From Rahnella rivi (GTDB lineage Bacteria; Pseudomonadota; Gammaproteobacteria; Enterobacterales; Enterobacteriaceae): a stretch of DNA of 64,000 nt. Below are positions 36,001 to 44,082 of this stretch, piece by piece. The translations under genes and the position numbers were made by a program. The DNA lies in assembly GCF_019049655.1 (NCBI RefSeq), contig NZ_JAFMOX010000054.1, forward strand, positions 1 through 64,000, read 5' to 3'. How positions within the stretch are numbered: position 1 is the stretch's first letter; each line of letters begins with the position of its first letter. The notes under the pieces are model-generated. The model was not told the origin of the DNA, did no database searches, and saw only the letters and a list, made by a program, of their open reading frames with translations.

Positions 36001-36976
36001 TATCGAGGCTGACGCCCGGTGCATAACTGAAGCTCAGGTTAAACTGCGTATCCTGAGTATCGCCTTTGCCCATTTTCTGGCTGATCCCCGCTGTTATAAG
36101 CGTAAAAGGCGTGTAGTTCAGACCGACAGTGACCGCATAGGGATCTTTCTGACGGTTATCTTCATCATTAAATAAATCGACGTTATCACCATAATACTGC
36201 TCAAATACGACGCTTGCGCCGAGTTGTGGCCATGAAGGTAAATAACCTTCCGTACGAATATCGAATCCGTTGGCCGCGCGCTCGTCATAATCCTGATAAC
36301 GTTCTGATGCCATCCAGTCAGTGAGTCGCATATAACCATTCGCTGATATCTTTAAATAATCCCAGCCTAATTCCCCTCCTATGCCCACGCGCTGGTGATG
36401 ATTTTGCGACAACTGACGGTCATAGAAGGTATTCGCCCCCCACATCCAATTCTGTTGAAAATGGCGATAACCCATGCCCGTATTAATAATATTGCGGTCA
36501 TCCGCGCGGCGCGCGCCAAGTTGGGTGAATAGCAGGTTGGTTTTGTCGTCATATATCGGCAGCAGAACATCTAAGTTTGCATCTTCGAGAGAAAAATCAT
36601 TATCTACCGACACTTGTACGCGCGCAGTACCGAACTGGTTCAGCCAGGACTCAACGCTTTGCGCTGCCTTGCCCGTCGTACCGGTTGCCACCATCCCTTT
36701 CAGTGCATCGCTGGAAGAATCACCGGAAAGCAGCGCACCCGATTGAACTGCCAGCCCTGCCAGCGAGGTATTATTATCGTTATCTGGCGTGGAGGTGGAG
36801 GCTGAAAGCGCTGTCTGGGGACTGTCAGAGGATAATTTTCCATTCGATATTTTCTCAGTGACCACAGGTGCTTTCGTTTCAGCGGTGGCATTAAAAGAAA
36901 AGGCATAAACACATAAGGAAGAATAAGAAAACTGAATACCTATTTGTAATATGCAAACAAACCTGGAAACACGCAT
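30020..36976 (-). CDS. Giant inverse autotransporter (invasin/intimin family) with ~17 Ig-like domains
   Basis: The 2318-residue protein has a long N-terminal signal region (to ~residue 32) and then the inverse-autotransporter barrel, ~residues 90-360 (SWLNQFGTARVQVSVDNDFS, LFTQLGARRADDRNIINTGMGYRHF, WGANTFYDRQL, GYLPSWPQLGASVVFEQYYGD, YTPFTLITAGISQ). A linker and about 17 Big_1-type domains of ~100 residues follow, each beginning like DKTQALANGTDxITL and containing WSSDNA. The C-terminus (~last 140 residues) differs and has two Cys (SDCSTRT, MVCQGG), like a binding tip. The barrel inserts in the outer membrane and the Ig stalk is displayed outside for adhesion or biofilm. It sits between yacL and acnB. 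The start has only a weak ribosome site. Confidence 0.9.
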   Translation of the reverse strand: MRVSRFVCILQIGIQFSYSSLCVYAFSFNATAETKAPVVTEKISNGKLSSDSPQTALSASTSTPDNDNNTSLAGLAVQSGALLSGDSSSDALKGMVATGTTGKAAQSVESWLNQFGTARVQVSVDNDFSLEDANLDVLLPIYDDKTNLLFTQLGARRADDRNIINTGMGYRHFQQNWMWGANTFYDRQLSQNHHQRVGIGGELGWDYLKISANGYMRLTDWMASERYQDYDERAANGFDIRTEGYLPSWPQLGASVVFEQYYGDNVDLFNDEDNRQKDPYAVTVGLNYTPFTLITAGISQKMGKGDTQDTQFNLSFSYAPGVSLDKQLDASQVAVKRSLLGSRMDLVNRNNTIVLDYRKQDLISLGLPAKIEGAESATFPISVVVNSKYGLDRIDWQADELLQHGGKIVQDKHSGQYSITLPNYQYGAVNNHYIVRGKAFDSRGNGSNSSEMDVFVAGYDAATWQSSTTVSPDTLFADGISTSTVTLHITGADQLPVTTIAPQLSATLKLTPSGSTDVTSVAPMKNATVSAFNESAPGVYTATFTSGNVAGTADITPVASGKTALQTARILLQNADTRARLTTLSASKNHIMANGNDAVTLTAEALTADGLPYQGVTVSWTADNAALGLSAAQSVTDEKGMASVTVTSLSVANAMVTATVEGGSSLQSELLNFDADASTAQVMSLNLDKVQATANNADKVTLVANVVNAQNQPLKGAAVDWKVEQGIATLSAPQVSTDELGNAQITLASTVAGDVKVSARAGTTDAKMTGVISFAADSASMNITDLKQDKTQAVANGTDAVIYTVTVTDANGNKVPNAPVSWKSDQSTARLSESTVSTDAQGQAQIRVSTLKAGDVIISAQLPGGTASAAPAASFIGDVNTAQFTPMSTDKAQALANGTDVITLNTTLTDVNGNPLMDADVNWVATPTSGSLSSSSTKTNAQGVSSIRLTSSDVADYTVKASFNAASVTSQALSFTADVTSAAIDTLVADKTASVVAGKDTVNLSATVLDANRHAVPGVTVNWSSDNGNGSFTPVSAVTDSKGVATAKFSSTKAQTTVITATAGISSKTQSVDLIADVSTATLGSVTSDKSQATANGTEAVTWSTSVKDANQNIISAMVVNWKSDNANITLAGSTSQTTAGGVATITATSVKVADAVITASLTSPAGSASAGKVSYVADSSTAQVTTVTADKTQALADGTDAITLSATVTDAHGNVLSNTAVNWSNAPAIGTLSAGSTTTNAQGIATVTLHSASSGSTVVTGNVNGAGVDSPSLTFAADASTATVYSLDASKSTGVVAGVDTVTMTAVVHDKNGNVVPGATVNWSSDNTSGKFTPVSAVTDSNGVATAQFSETRAQTTVITATAAGGSKTQSIDVVANAGTASLTRVVASKSQALANGTDVITWTATVTDANQNPVKGTTVQWSSSNANITLSGNSSQTGTDGLATITATSVKATDAVMTATLTSPAGSLSASSVSYVADISTAQMSAVSSDKTQALANGTDIITLSTTLTDAKGNPLANTDINWSSTPAGGTLSASSTKTNTLGVATVTLSSADVIAFKVTASVGGATETSASLSFIADTVTAKLATLVADKTASVVAGKDTVNLSATVQDASNHPVQGVTVSWSSDNASGTFTPVSGVTDAAGVATAAFTETHAQATVVTASITGSSLTQSLDVIADSSTATFSSVVSNKSQALASGTDTVTWTATVQDANQNPINDLAVNWSSDNANVTPVSATTKTNASGVTTVTATSLKTADVIITAGLTTPAVSKSASKFSYIADVSTAQMSTVATDKTQVLANGSDIATLTTTVTDANGNLLSGADISWSVNPSTGTLSAATTKTDAQGIVTVTLNSLILGNSTVTASVNSKTATSPTIAFVADSTTAIVTTLTGDKTAGVIAGIDTVTLQSTVLDATNHPVPNLTVTWSSDNTAGILTPVQAVTDVNGEASATLTSTLAQNTVVTASAGSSQKTLAVDIIADASTAQVTIAADKTQAPANGTDAITWTATVKDANSNPVNAVSVDWSGNNANVTLANSNTQTTVAGTTTVTGTSVKAGTEIVTATLTQQQRTASAAEVSFVADLSTAEITTLTLDRPLVSTNGIDETTFTATVKDALGNLVTNETVNWSTTRNTLAKSTSVTNASGVTKMTISGTDDGEATVTASYGQSSKSAITKFAGSVTGDWVISGTSGKYQTQKFVEYGYLGFIAVTPTTGPTSLVWDGAVNTNSPLTTSMTDQQGNDVIVNFGGMRGSDCSTRTFNTAMVCQGGASVRAILNYSSAENPGLAPGVYKGVIHFAGQLWGVSKPSFSFDINVVLTVN
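30450..34330 (-). repeat. Tandem Ig-domain array with a three-domain (about 900-base) period
   Basis: Domains recur in the order C-A-B. A types read VxAGxDTV (KTASVVAGKDTVNL), B types end DANQNP with TVTW, and C types read DKTQALANGTD with DANGNxL. A-type starts lie near 34010, 33105, 32205 and 31305, a spacing of ~900 bases. Three earlier, more diverged domains precede the array. Confidence 0.8.
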
Positions 36977-37284
36977 TATCTATTTCACTTTACATGTGTT
37001 ATTAGAGGAAGCGAAGTAAATTGCAAAAGGCAGTTATATTCCGCAAGGGTCGAAAATTTAAACCACAAAACCCTTCAACTCTACTTAAAGAGTATTTAAG
37101 CAATAGTTAACAACTCGCAACCAATTAAAAATAAACAGTCAAATGAAACACTTACTCAATACATATAAGTTACTTGAATAATAAAAATATGCCGAATACC
37201 GGTCACTTAAGTTGACCGGTATTGTTTTTTTGAAGGATAGGTACGCTGGTTAAATACGGCCATGCCTGCGCCTGAGATAGCTGC
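36977..37284. other. A+T-rich upstream region of the invasin-like gene
   Basis: Between the acnB terminator and the adhesin start the sequence is strongly A+T-rich and holds no gene. It presumably carries the adhesin promoter. An ACCGGTCACTTAAGTTGACCGGT dyad lies at ~37198-37220. Confidence 0.5.
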
Positions 37285-37320
37285 ATAAAAAAAGGTCCAT
37301 GGAAGCCATGAACCTTTTTT
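37285..37320 (-). terminator. Terminator of acnB
   Basis: On the minus strand AAAGGTTCATGG pairs with CCATGGACCTTT (one G-U) around a short loop, followed by seven T residues. Confidence 0.88.
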
Positions 37321-37402
37321 ACACTCGCTGTGGGATCGGTCAGCCGATCCTTAAACGATCAGCATAAGTCACCTTTCAATGACCACAGTGAATAATGACG
37401 AT

Positions 37403-40000
37403 TTAGACTGCGGTCTGGAAGATCACGCCGTCAGCTTTATCGGTGTATTCACTCAGCTTGTCGAAATTCAGATAACGGTAAGTGTCCACCGCGGTCTTAT
37501 CGACTTCAGCCATGTAACCCAGATACTCTTCCGGCGTTGGCAGACGGCCAAGCAGGGAAGCAATCGCCGCCAGTTCTGCGGATGCCAGATACACGTTGGC
37601 ACCGTTACCCAGACGGTTCGGGAAGTTACGGGTAGAGGTAGACACCACGGTAGAGCCGTCGGCCACACGCGCCTGGTTACCCATACACAGTGAACAGCCA
37701 GGAATTTCAACACGCGCACCGCTCTTACCAAAGACGCTGTAATAGCCCTCTTCGGTCAGCTGCGCCGCATCCATTTTGGTCGGTGGCGCAACCCACAGAC
37801 GGGTTGGCAACGCGCCTTTATGGCTGTCGAGCAGTTTACCCGCCGCACGGAAGTGACCGATGTTAGTCATGCAGGAACCGATAAACACTTCATCGATTTT
37901 GCTGTTCTGTACGGAAGACAGCAGACGTGCGTCATCCGGATCGTTCGGTGCACAAAGGATGGGCTCTTTGATGTCCGCCAGATCGATTTCGATCACCGCT
38001 GCGTATTCCGCATCGGCATCGGCTTCGAGCAGCGTCGGGTTCGCCAGCCACTCTTCCATGCCTTTGATGCGGCGCTCAATGGTACGACGATCGCCGTAAC
38101 CTTCAGAGATCATCCACTTCAGCAGCACGATGTTGGAGCTGAGGTATTCTTTGATCGGCGCCTGATCCAGTTTGATCGTACAACCGGCCGCTGAACGTTC
38201 TGCGGACGCATCCGCCAGTTCAAATGCCTGTTCAACTTTCAGTTCCGGCAAGCCTTCGATTTCCAGAATGCGGCCAGAGAAGAGGTTTTTCTTACCTTTC
38301 TTCTCAACGGTCAGATGGCCTTCTTTGATCGCGTAGTAAGGGATCGCATGAACCAGATCGCGCAGGGTGATGCCCGGTTGCATTTTGCCTTTGAAACGCA
38401 CCAGAACGGATTCCGGCATATCAAGAGGCATCACGCCAGTCGCCGCAGCAAACGCCACCAGACCGGAACCCGCCGGGAAGGAAATCCCGATCGGGAAACG
38501 GGTGTGGGAATCACCGCCGGTGCCGACCGTGTCCGGCAGCAGCATACGGTTCAGCCATGAGTGAATGATGCCATCGCCAGGGCGCAGTGAAACACCGCCT
38601 CGGTTCATGATGAAATCAGGCAGCGTGTGGTGCGTGGTCACGTCAACCGGCTTAGGGTACGCCGCAGTATGACAGAATGACTGCATCACCAGGTCAGCGG
38701 AGAAGCCCAGACACGCCAGGTCTTTCAGCTCATCACGGGTCATCGGACCGGTGGTGTCCTGAGAACCGACAGACGTCATTTTCGGTTCGCAATATTCGTT
38801 CGGACGAATACCGGCAACGCCACAGGCGCGGCCCACCATTTTCTGTGCCAGCGAGTAACCTTTGTTGCTTGCAGCAACCGGCTTCGCAATGCGGAACACT
38901 TCGCTCTGTGGCAGCTTCAGTGATTCACGGGCTTTGGTGGTTAAACCACGGCCGATGATCAGTGGAATACGGCCACCGGCACGCACTTCATCGAGCAGCA
39001 CGTCGGTTTTCAATTCGAAAGTGGCGATCACGTCGTTGGTTTCGTGGTTACGCACTTCGCCTTTGTACGGATAGATGTCGATCACATCACCCATATTCAG
39101 ATCGGAGACGTCCACTTCGATCGGTAAAGCACCGGCATCTTCCATGGTATTGAAGAAGATTGGCGCAATTTTACCGCCGAGAACCACACCGCCGCCGCGT
39201 TTGTTCGGCACATGAGGAATGTCATCGCCCATGAACCACAGCACGGAGTTGGTGGCAGATTTACGCGAAGAACCGGTACCGACCACGTCACCCACATAGG
39301 CCAGCGGGAAACCTTTTTTGTTCAGTTCGTCGATCTGTTTGATCGGACCGACACTGCCCGGTTGATCCGGATGAATGCCTTCACGTTCGTTTTTCAGCAT
39401 TGCCAGCGCGTGCAAAGGAATATCTGGACGGGACCAGGCATCCGGAGCCGGTGACAAATCATCGGTGTTAGTTTCGCCGGTCACTTTAAAAACAGTGACG
39501 GTGATTTTTTCAGCCAGTTGCGGGCGTGACAGATACCATTCGGCATCGGCCCACGACTTCAGGATTTTTTTCGCGTGTTCATTGCCCGCGTGCGCTTTTT
39601 CTTCCACGTCGTAGAAGTTATCAAACATCAGCAGCGTGTGGGACAGCGCTTTAGCCGCGATAGGAGCCAGCGTCTCGCTATCCAGTGCGTCGATCAGCGG
39701 ATGAATATTGTAGCCACCCTGCATGGTGCCCAGCAGTTCGATAGCTTTTTCAGGGGTGACCAACGGAGAGGTGGTTTCGCCTTTGGCGACGGCAGCCAGG
39801 AATCCGGCTTTAACATAGGCGGCTTCGTCGACGCCCGGTGGAACACGATTAATCAGCAGGTCTAACAGAGTGTCTTCTTCGCCTTGCGGCGGATTCTTCA
39901 GGGACTCAACCAACGCTGCCATCTGTGAAGCATCAAGTGGCTTAGGGACGATGCCCTCTGCAGCACGCTCGGCTACGTGCTTACGGTATTCTTCTAGCAC
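37403..40000 (-). CDS. acnB: Aconitate hydratase B
   Basis: The 865-residue protein matches the length of E. coli AcnB, the main TCA-cycle aconitase (citrate to isocitrate), also able to dehydrate 2-methylisocitrate. The N-terminal HEAT-like domain begins [17 protein letters not shown]. The swivel domain contains [16 protein letters not shown]. The [4Fe-4S] ligands fall in the [12 protein letters not shown] region, [13 protein letters not shown] and [13 protein letters not shown]. The apo form regulates mRNAs in E. coli. It is transcribed alone on the minus strand, upstream of the adhesin. Confidence 0.97.
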   Translation of the reverse strand: MLEEYRKHVAERAAEGIVPKPLDASQMAALVESLKNPPQGEEDTLLDLLINRVPPGVDEAAYVKAGFLAAVAKGETTSPLVTPEKAIELLGTMQGGYNIHPLIDALDSETLAPIAAKALSHTLLMFDNFYDVEEKAHAGNEHAKKILKSWADAEWYLSRPQLAEKITVTVFKVTGETNTDDLSPAPDAWSRPDIPLHALAMLKNEREGIHPDQPGSVGPIKQIDELNKKGFPLAYVGDVVGTGSSRKSATNSVLWFMGDDIPHVPNKRGGGVVLGGKIAPIFFNTMEDAGALPIEVDVSDLNMGDVIDIYPYKGEVRNHETNDVIATFELKTDVLLDEVRAGGRIPLIIGRGLTTKARESLKLPQSEVFRIAKPVAASNKGYSLAQKMVGRACGVAGIRPNEYCEPKMTSVGSQDTTGPMTRDELKDLACLGFSADLVMQSFCHTAAYPKPVDVTTHHTLPDFIMNRGGVSLRPGDGIIHSWLNRMLLPDTVGTGGDSHTRFPIGISFPAGSGLVAFAAATGVMPLDMPESVLVRFKGKMQPGITLRDLVHAIPYYAIKEGHLTVEKKGKKNLFSGRILEIEGLPELKVEQAFELADASAERSAAGCTIKLDQAPIKEYLSSNIVLLKWMISEGYGDRRTIERRIKGMEEWLANPTLLEADADAEYAAVIEIDLADIKEPILCAPNDPDDARLLSSVQNSKIDEVFIGSCMTNIGHFRAAGKLLDSHKGALPTRLWVAPPTKMDAAQLTEEGYYSVFGKSGARVEIPGCSLCMGNQARVADGSTVVSTSTRNFPNRLGNGANVYLASAELAAIASLLGRLPTPEEYLGYMAEVDKTAVDTYRYLNFDKLSEYTDKADGVIFQTAV

Positions 40001-40407
40001 GACTTTCTCCTCGCTCTCATTGTCATTTATTATGCCTGGCTTCCATCATCAGCATCGCGTCATGCCTGTAGGGACAGGGGAATTCAAGCGGTCTGATGAA
40101 TCGGGGACACTGCGGGTAAGCGTGTTTCTTAACGCTGAAACGTCACGTCCTGAACCTAAGCACAGTGCCCTTTTGCGCCGGGGCAGCATAGCAGGATTTT
40201 GCCCGCTTGTTAATTCGTTCACATAAAAGCAACATTAAATCTTTGCTGAATCGTTGAGCACAGACGGATCGGCTGTTCATCGCAATTCGCCCTCTAGATC
40301 ATCACATCAACCCTGTGGGTACAAGGGAATAAATGACAGAGAACGCAGAAAAAAGGCACAAAAAAACCGCCCAAAAGGACGGTCGATTTGTATAAAAATG
40401 CATATAA
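40001..40407. other. acnB upstream region
   Basis: No gene is seen. The region should contain the acnB promoter(s); I could not pick a clear consensus pair. An ACCGCCC-AAAA-GGACGGT hairpin lies near 40366-40384. Confidence 0.4.
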
Positions 40408-40437
40408 AAAAAGCGGCACTTTTCAGCGCCGCTTTTT
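40408..40437 (-). terminator. Terminator of lpd
   Basis: On the minus strand AAAAAGCGGCGCTG pairs with AGTGCCGCTTTTTT, with the T run continuing. Confidence 0.88.
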
Positions 40438-40450
40438 CAAACCCTAAAAC

Positions 40451-40526
40451 CGATATACCTGAATCATTCAAGTTGCATCAAGGCGGTAGCCAACGCAGAG
40501 GCAGCTTGAAGGATGACGGTATATTA
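40451..40526. repeat. Intergenic imperfect palindrome at the lpd 3' end
   Basis: The left arm ATATACCTGAATCATTCAAG and the right arm, read on the other strand as AATATACCGTCATCCTTCAAG, form a ~25-base imperfect inverted repeat around a GC-rich centre. The arms resemble a repeat that I recall as widespread between genes in Yersinia, Serratia and relatives. It overlaps the lpd stop codon by three bases. Confidence 0.6.
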
Positions 40527-41948
40527 TTTCTTTTTGGCTTTCGGGTTTGGAAGGTCGGTGATGCTGCCTTCGTAGATTTCTGCTGCCAGACCCACGGACT
40601 CGTGCAGAGTCGGGTGAGCATGGATGGTCAGCGCGATATCTTCCGCATCACAACCCATTTCTATCGCCAGACCGATCTCGCCCAGCAGCTCGCCGCCGTT
40701 GGTACCGACAATCGCACCACCAATAACACGATGAGTCTCTTTGTCGAAGATCAGTTTGGTCATGCCATCTGCGCAATCGGAAGCGATAGCACGGCCTGAA
40801 GCTGCCCACGGGAAGGTGGCAGTTTCGTAGCTGATGCCTTTTTCTTTCGCTTCTTTCTCAGTCAGGCCAACCCAGGCAACTTCTGGCTCAGTGTAGGCAA
40901 TGGATGGAATGACTTTCGGATCGAAGTAGTGTTTCTTGCCGGAAATCACTTCGGCAGCCACATGGCCTTCGTGAACACCTTTATGCGCCAGCATTGGCTG
41001 ACCGACGATGTCGCCGATAGCAAAGATGTGTGGCACGTTGGTGCGCATTTGTTTGTCGACGTGGATGAAACCACGGTCGTCAACTTCAATGCCTGCAGCG
41101 CCTGCTTCCAGCAGTTTACCGTTAGGAACACGGCCGATAGCCACCAGCACGGCGTCGTAACGCTGTGGTTCAGCAGGGGCTTTTTTGCCTTCCATCGTGA
41201 CATAGATGCCGTCTTCTTTAGCTTCTACCGCGGTCACTTTGGTTTCCAGCATCAGGTTGAATTGCTTGCTGATTTTCTTGGTGAAGACTTTCACCACGTC
41301 TTTGTCAGCCGCAGGGATCACCTGATCGAACATTTCTACCACGTCAATCTGAGAACCCAGCGCGTGGTAAACGGTGCCCATTTCCAGACCGATGATACCG
41401 CCGCCCATCACGAGCAGACGCTCAGGGACGGTTTTCAGTTCCAGTGCATCAGTGGAATCCCAGACGCGTGGATCATCATGTGGAATGAATGGCAGTTTGA
41501 TTGGACGGGAACCCGCCGCAATAATGGCATTGTCGAAAGTGATGGTCGTTGGACCATTTTCGCCTTCAACAACCAGAGTATTCGCGCCAGTAAATTTGCC
41601 CAAGCCGTTGACGACTTTGACTTTACGGCCTTTCGCCATCCCTGCCAGACCACCGGTCAGCTGGTTGATGACTTTTTCTTTCCAGACACGCACTTTGTCG
41701 ATGTCAGTTTTCGGCTCACCGAAAACGATGCCGTGCTCGGCCAGTGCTTTTGCTTCAGAGATCACTTTCGCGACATGCAGCAGAGCTTTAGAAGGGATAC
41801 AACCTACGTTCAGGCACACGCCCCCGAGAGTGGAGTAACGCTCAACCAGAACAGTTTCAAGACCTAAATCAGCGCAACGGAAAGCAGCAGAATAGCCCGC
41901 AGGGCCCGCCCCAAGTACCACGACCTGAGTTTTAATTTCAGTACTCAT
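40524..41948 (-). CDS. lpd: Dihydrolipoamide dehydrogenase (E3)
   Basis: The 474-residue FAD protein reoxidises lipoamide in the pyruvate and 2-oxoglutarate dehydrogenase complexes and the glycine cleavage system. It shows VVVLGAGPAGYSAAFRCADLG (FAD), the redox disulfide GGVCLNVGCIPSK, VMGGGIIGLEMG (NAD), HIFAIGDIVG and HAHPTLHES with the catalytic His-Glu. The second ATG of a double ATG (41948) is chosen: GAGG lies 5 bases upstream and E. coli Lpd begins MSTEIK. It has its own region upstream, as in E. coli, besides read-through from aceEF. Confidence 0.97.
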   Translation of the reverse strand: MSTEIKTQVVVLGAGPAGYSAAFRCADLGLETVLVERYSTLGGVCLNVGCIPSKALLHVAKVISEAKALAEHGIVFGEPKTDIDKVRVWKEKVINQLTGGLAGMAKGRKVKVVNGLGKFTGANTLVVEGENGPTTITFDNAIIAAGSRPIKLPFIPHDDPRVWDSTDALELKTVPERLLVMGGGIIGLEMGTVYHALGSQIDVVEMFDQVIPAADKDVVKVFTKKISKQFNLMLETKVTAVEAKEDGIYVTMEGKKAPAEPQRYDAVLVAIGRVPNGKLLEAGAAGIEVDDRGFIHVDKQMRTNVPHIFAIGDIVGQPMLAHKGVHEGHVAAEVISGKKHYFDPKVIPSIAYTEPEVAWVGLTEKEAKEKGISYETATFPWAASGRAIASDCADGMTKLIFDKETHRVIGGAIVGTNGGELLGEIGLAIEMGCDAEDIALTIHAHPTLHESVGLAAEIYEGSITDLPNPKAKKK

Positions 41949-42130
41949 CATGACCTCTTAATTTATGTCCGGCGGGTCTGACGTCATTTTTATGTCGCAA
42001 CGCCCATCATCCACCGGGTCGTTCTATCCGCCCGCAGTTTACAAAATTGTTAACAAATTTGAAACAACAAACGGCATACGATTTGTGCTTAGCCCCGAAA
42101 AATCTCAAACAGCATGAAGAGATTATCAGA

Positions 42131-42158
42131 AAAAAGCCGGCCGTTTGGCCGGCTTTTT
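42131..42158 (-). terminator. Terminator of the pdhR-aceEF operon
   Basis: A 12-base perfect stem (AAAAAGCCGGCC / GGCCGGCTTTTT) with a 4-base loop lies immediately after aceF. Confidence 0.92.
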
Positions 42159-42161
42159 CGC

Positions 42162-44069
42162 TTACATCACCAGACGGCGAATGTCAGACAACACGTTGTT
42201 GATGATGGTAATGAAGCGCGCACCATCGGCACCGTCAATCACACGGTGGTCGAAGGAGAGCGACATTGGCATCATCAGGCGCGGAGTGAACTCTTTACCG
42301 TTCCAGACTGGCTCGATAGCAGACTTGGACACACCGAGGATAGCCACTTCCGGCGCATTGACGATTGGCGCGAAGTGGGTCGTCCCGATACCACCGAGGC
42401 TGGAGATGGTGAAGCAACCGCCCTGCATTTCGCCAGCAGTCAGCTTACCGTCACGGGCTTTCTTGGAGATAGCCATCAGCTCACGGGACAACTCGGCGAT
42501 GCCTTTCTTGTTCACGTCTTTGAAGACCGGAACAACCAGACCGTTTGGCGTATCAACCGCCACACCGATGTTGATGTATTTTTTCAGCGTCAGTTTCTGA
42601 CCATCTTCAGACAGTGAACTGTTGAAGCGTGGCATCTGCTCAAGCGCAGCAGCAACGGCTTTCATGATGAAGACCACTGGGGTGAATTTCACGTCCAGTT
42701 TACGTTTAGCCGCTTCATCATTTTGCTGTTTACGGAACGCTTCCAGCTCAGTGATATCGGTTTTGTCGAAGTGCGTAACGTGCGGGATCATCACCCAGTT
42801 ACGGCTCAGGTTCGCACCAGAGATTTTCTGGATACGGCCCAGTTCGACTTCTTCAATCTCACCGAACTTGCTGAAGTCCACTTTCGGCCAAGGCAGCATG
42901 CCTGGCAGACCGCCACCCGTTGCTGCTGCCGGCGCGGCTTCAGCACGTTTGACTGCGTCTTTCACGTAAGTCTGCACGTCTTCACGCAGGATACGACCCT
43001 TACGGCCCGTCCCTTTGACTTTCGCCAGATTCACGCCGAATTCACGGGCCAGACGACGGATAACCGGCGTGGCGTGAACGTAAGCATCGTTCTCAGCGAA
43101 TTCGCCTTTGCTCTCTGCTTTAGCCGCAGGGGCAGCCGCTTTCTGTTCCTGTTTCGCAGGAGCAGCAGCCGCTTCTTCTTTCTTCGCCGCCGGAGCAGGC
43201 GCAGCGCCTTCAACTTCGAAGACCATGATCAGAGAGCCGGTGCTGACTTTGTCGCCCGCAGCGATTTTAATTTCTTTCACGGTACCGGCGAACGGCGCAG
43301 GGACTTCCATTGAGGCTTTGTCGCCTTCAACGGTGATCAGTGACTGTTCAGCACTGACTTTATCACCCACTTTAACCATGATTTCAGTGACTTCTACTTC
43401 GTCGCCGCCGATATCAGGTACGTTCACTTCTTTGCTGCCGGTTTGTGCGGCAGCGGCAGGTGCCGCGTCTGATTTAGCTTCTTCTTTCGCTGGTGCGGCA
43501 GAACCGGAACCGGCGATTTCGAAGACCATGATCAGAGAACCGGTGCTGACTTTGTCGCCCGCAGCGATTTTGATTTCTTTTACAGTACCGGCGAACGGTG
43601 CAGGGACTTCCATAGAGGCTTTATCGCCTTCCACGGTGATAAGCGATTGTTCCGCTTCCACTTTGTCGCCCACTTTGACCATAATTTCAGTGACTTCAAC
43701 TTCGTCGCCACCGATATCAGGCACGTTCACTTCTTTGCTTTCGCTGGAAGCAGGCGCAGCGGTAGCAGTAGCGTTCTCTTGAACATTCGCTTCTGCTTTG
43801 GCTTCCTGTTTCGCCGGTGCGGCATCAGCAGCACCGTCAGCGGCTTCAAAGACCATAATCAGTTTGCCGGTTTCGACGGTATCGCCGACCGCAACTTTAA
43901 TTTCTTTGACCACGCCAGCTTGTGGAGAAGGCACTTCCATAGAAGCTTTGTCGCCTTCAACGGTGATCAGCGATTGTTCAACGGAAACGGTATCGCCCAC
44001 CTTCACCATGATTTCGGTGACTTCCACTGCATCTGCACCGATATCCGGTACGTTAATTTCAATAGCCAT
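42162..44069 (-). CDS. aceF: Dihydrolipoyllysine acetyltransferase (E2p)
   Basis: The 635-residue core protein of the pyruvate dehydrogenase complex carries three N-terminal lipoyl domains (~1-79, 112-190, 212-290), each with the lipoylated Lys in [10 protein letters not shown]. They are separated by Ala/Pro/Glu linkers. The peripheral subunit-binding domain follows ([21 protein letters not shown], [11 protein letters not shown]), then the catalytic domain ending with [15 protein letters not shown], which holds the active His and Asp. Lipoyl domains 2 and 3 are almost identical even in DNA. It lies 13 bases after aceE. Confidence 0.97.
   Translation of the reverse strand: MAIEINVPDIGADAVEVTEIMVKVGDTVSVEQSLITVEGDKASMEVPSPQAGVVKEIKVAVGDTVETGKLIMVFEAADGAADAAPAKQEAKAEANVQENATATAAPASSESKEVNVPDIGGDEVEVTEIMVKVGDKVEAEQSLITVEGDKASMEVPAPFAGTVKEIKIAAGDKVSTGSLIMVFEIAGSGSAAPAKEEAKSDAAPAAAAQTGSKEVNVPDIGGDEVEVTEIMVKVGDKVSAEQSLITVEGDKASMEVPAPFAGTVKEIKIAAGDKVSTGSLIMVFEVEGAAPAPAAKKEEAAAAPAKQEQKAAAPAAKAESKGEFAENDAYVHATPVIRRLAREFGVNLAKVKGTGRKGRILREDVQTYVKDAVKRAEAAPAAATGGGLPGMLPWPKVDFSKFGEIEEVELGRIQKISGANLSRNWVMIPHVTHFDKTDITELEAFRKQQNDEAAKRKLDVKFTPVVFIMKAVAAALEQMPRFNSSLSEDGQKLTLKKYINIGVAVDTPNGLVVPVFKDVNKKGIAELSRELMAISKKARDGKLTAGEMQGGCFTISSLGGIGTTHFAPIVNAPEVAILGVSKSAIEPVWNGKEFTPRLMMPMSLSFDHRVIDGADGARFITIINNVLSDIRRLVM
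43200..43750 (-). repeat. Near-identical DNA repeats encoding lipoyl domains 2 and 3 of aceF
   Basis: Segments beginning near 43217 and 43523 match over more than 200 bases with few silent changes (for example AAGACCATGATCAGAG in both). This fits recent homogenisation by recombination. Confidence 0.75.
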
Positions 44070-44082
44070 CTGTCTTTACCTC

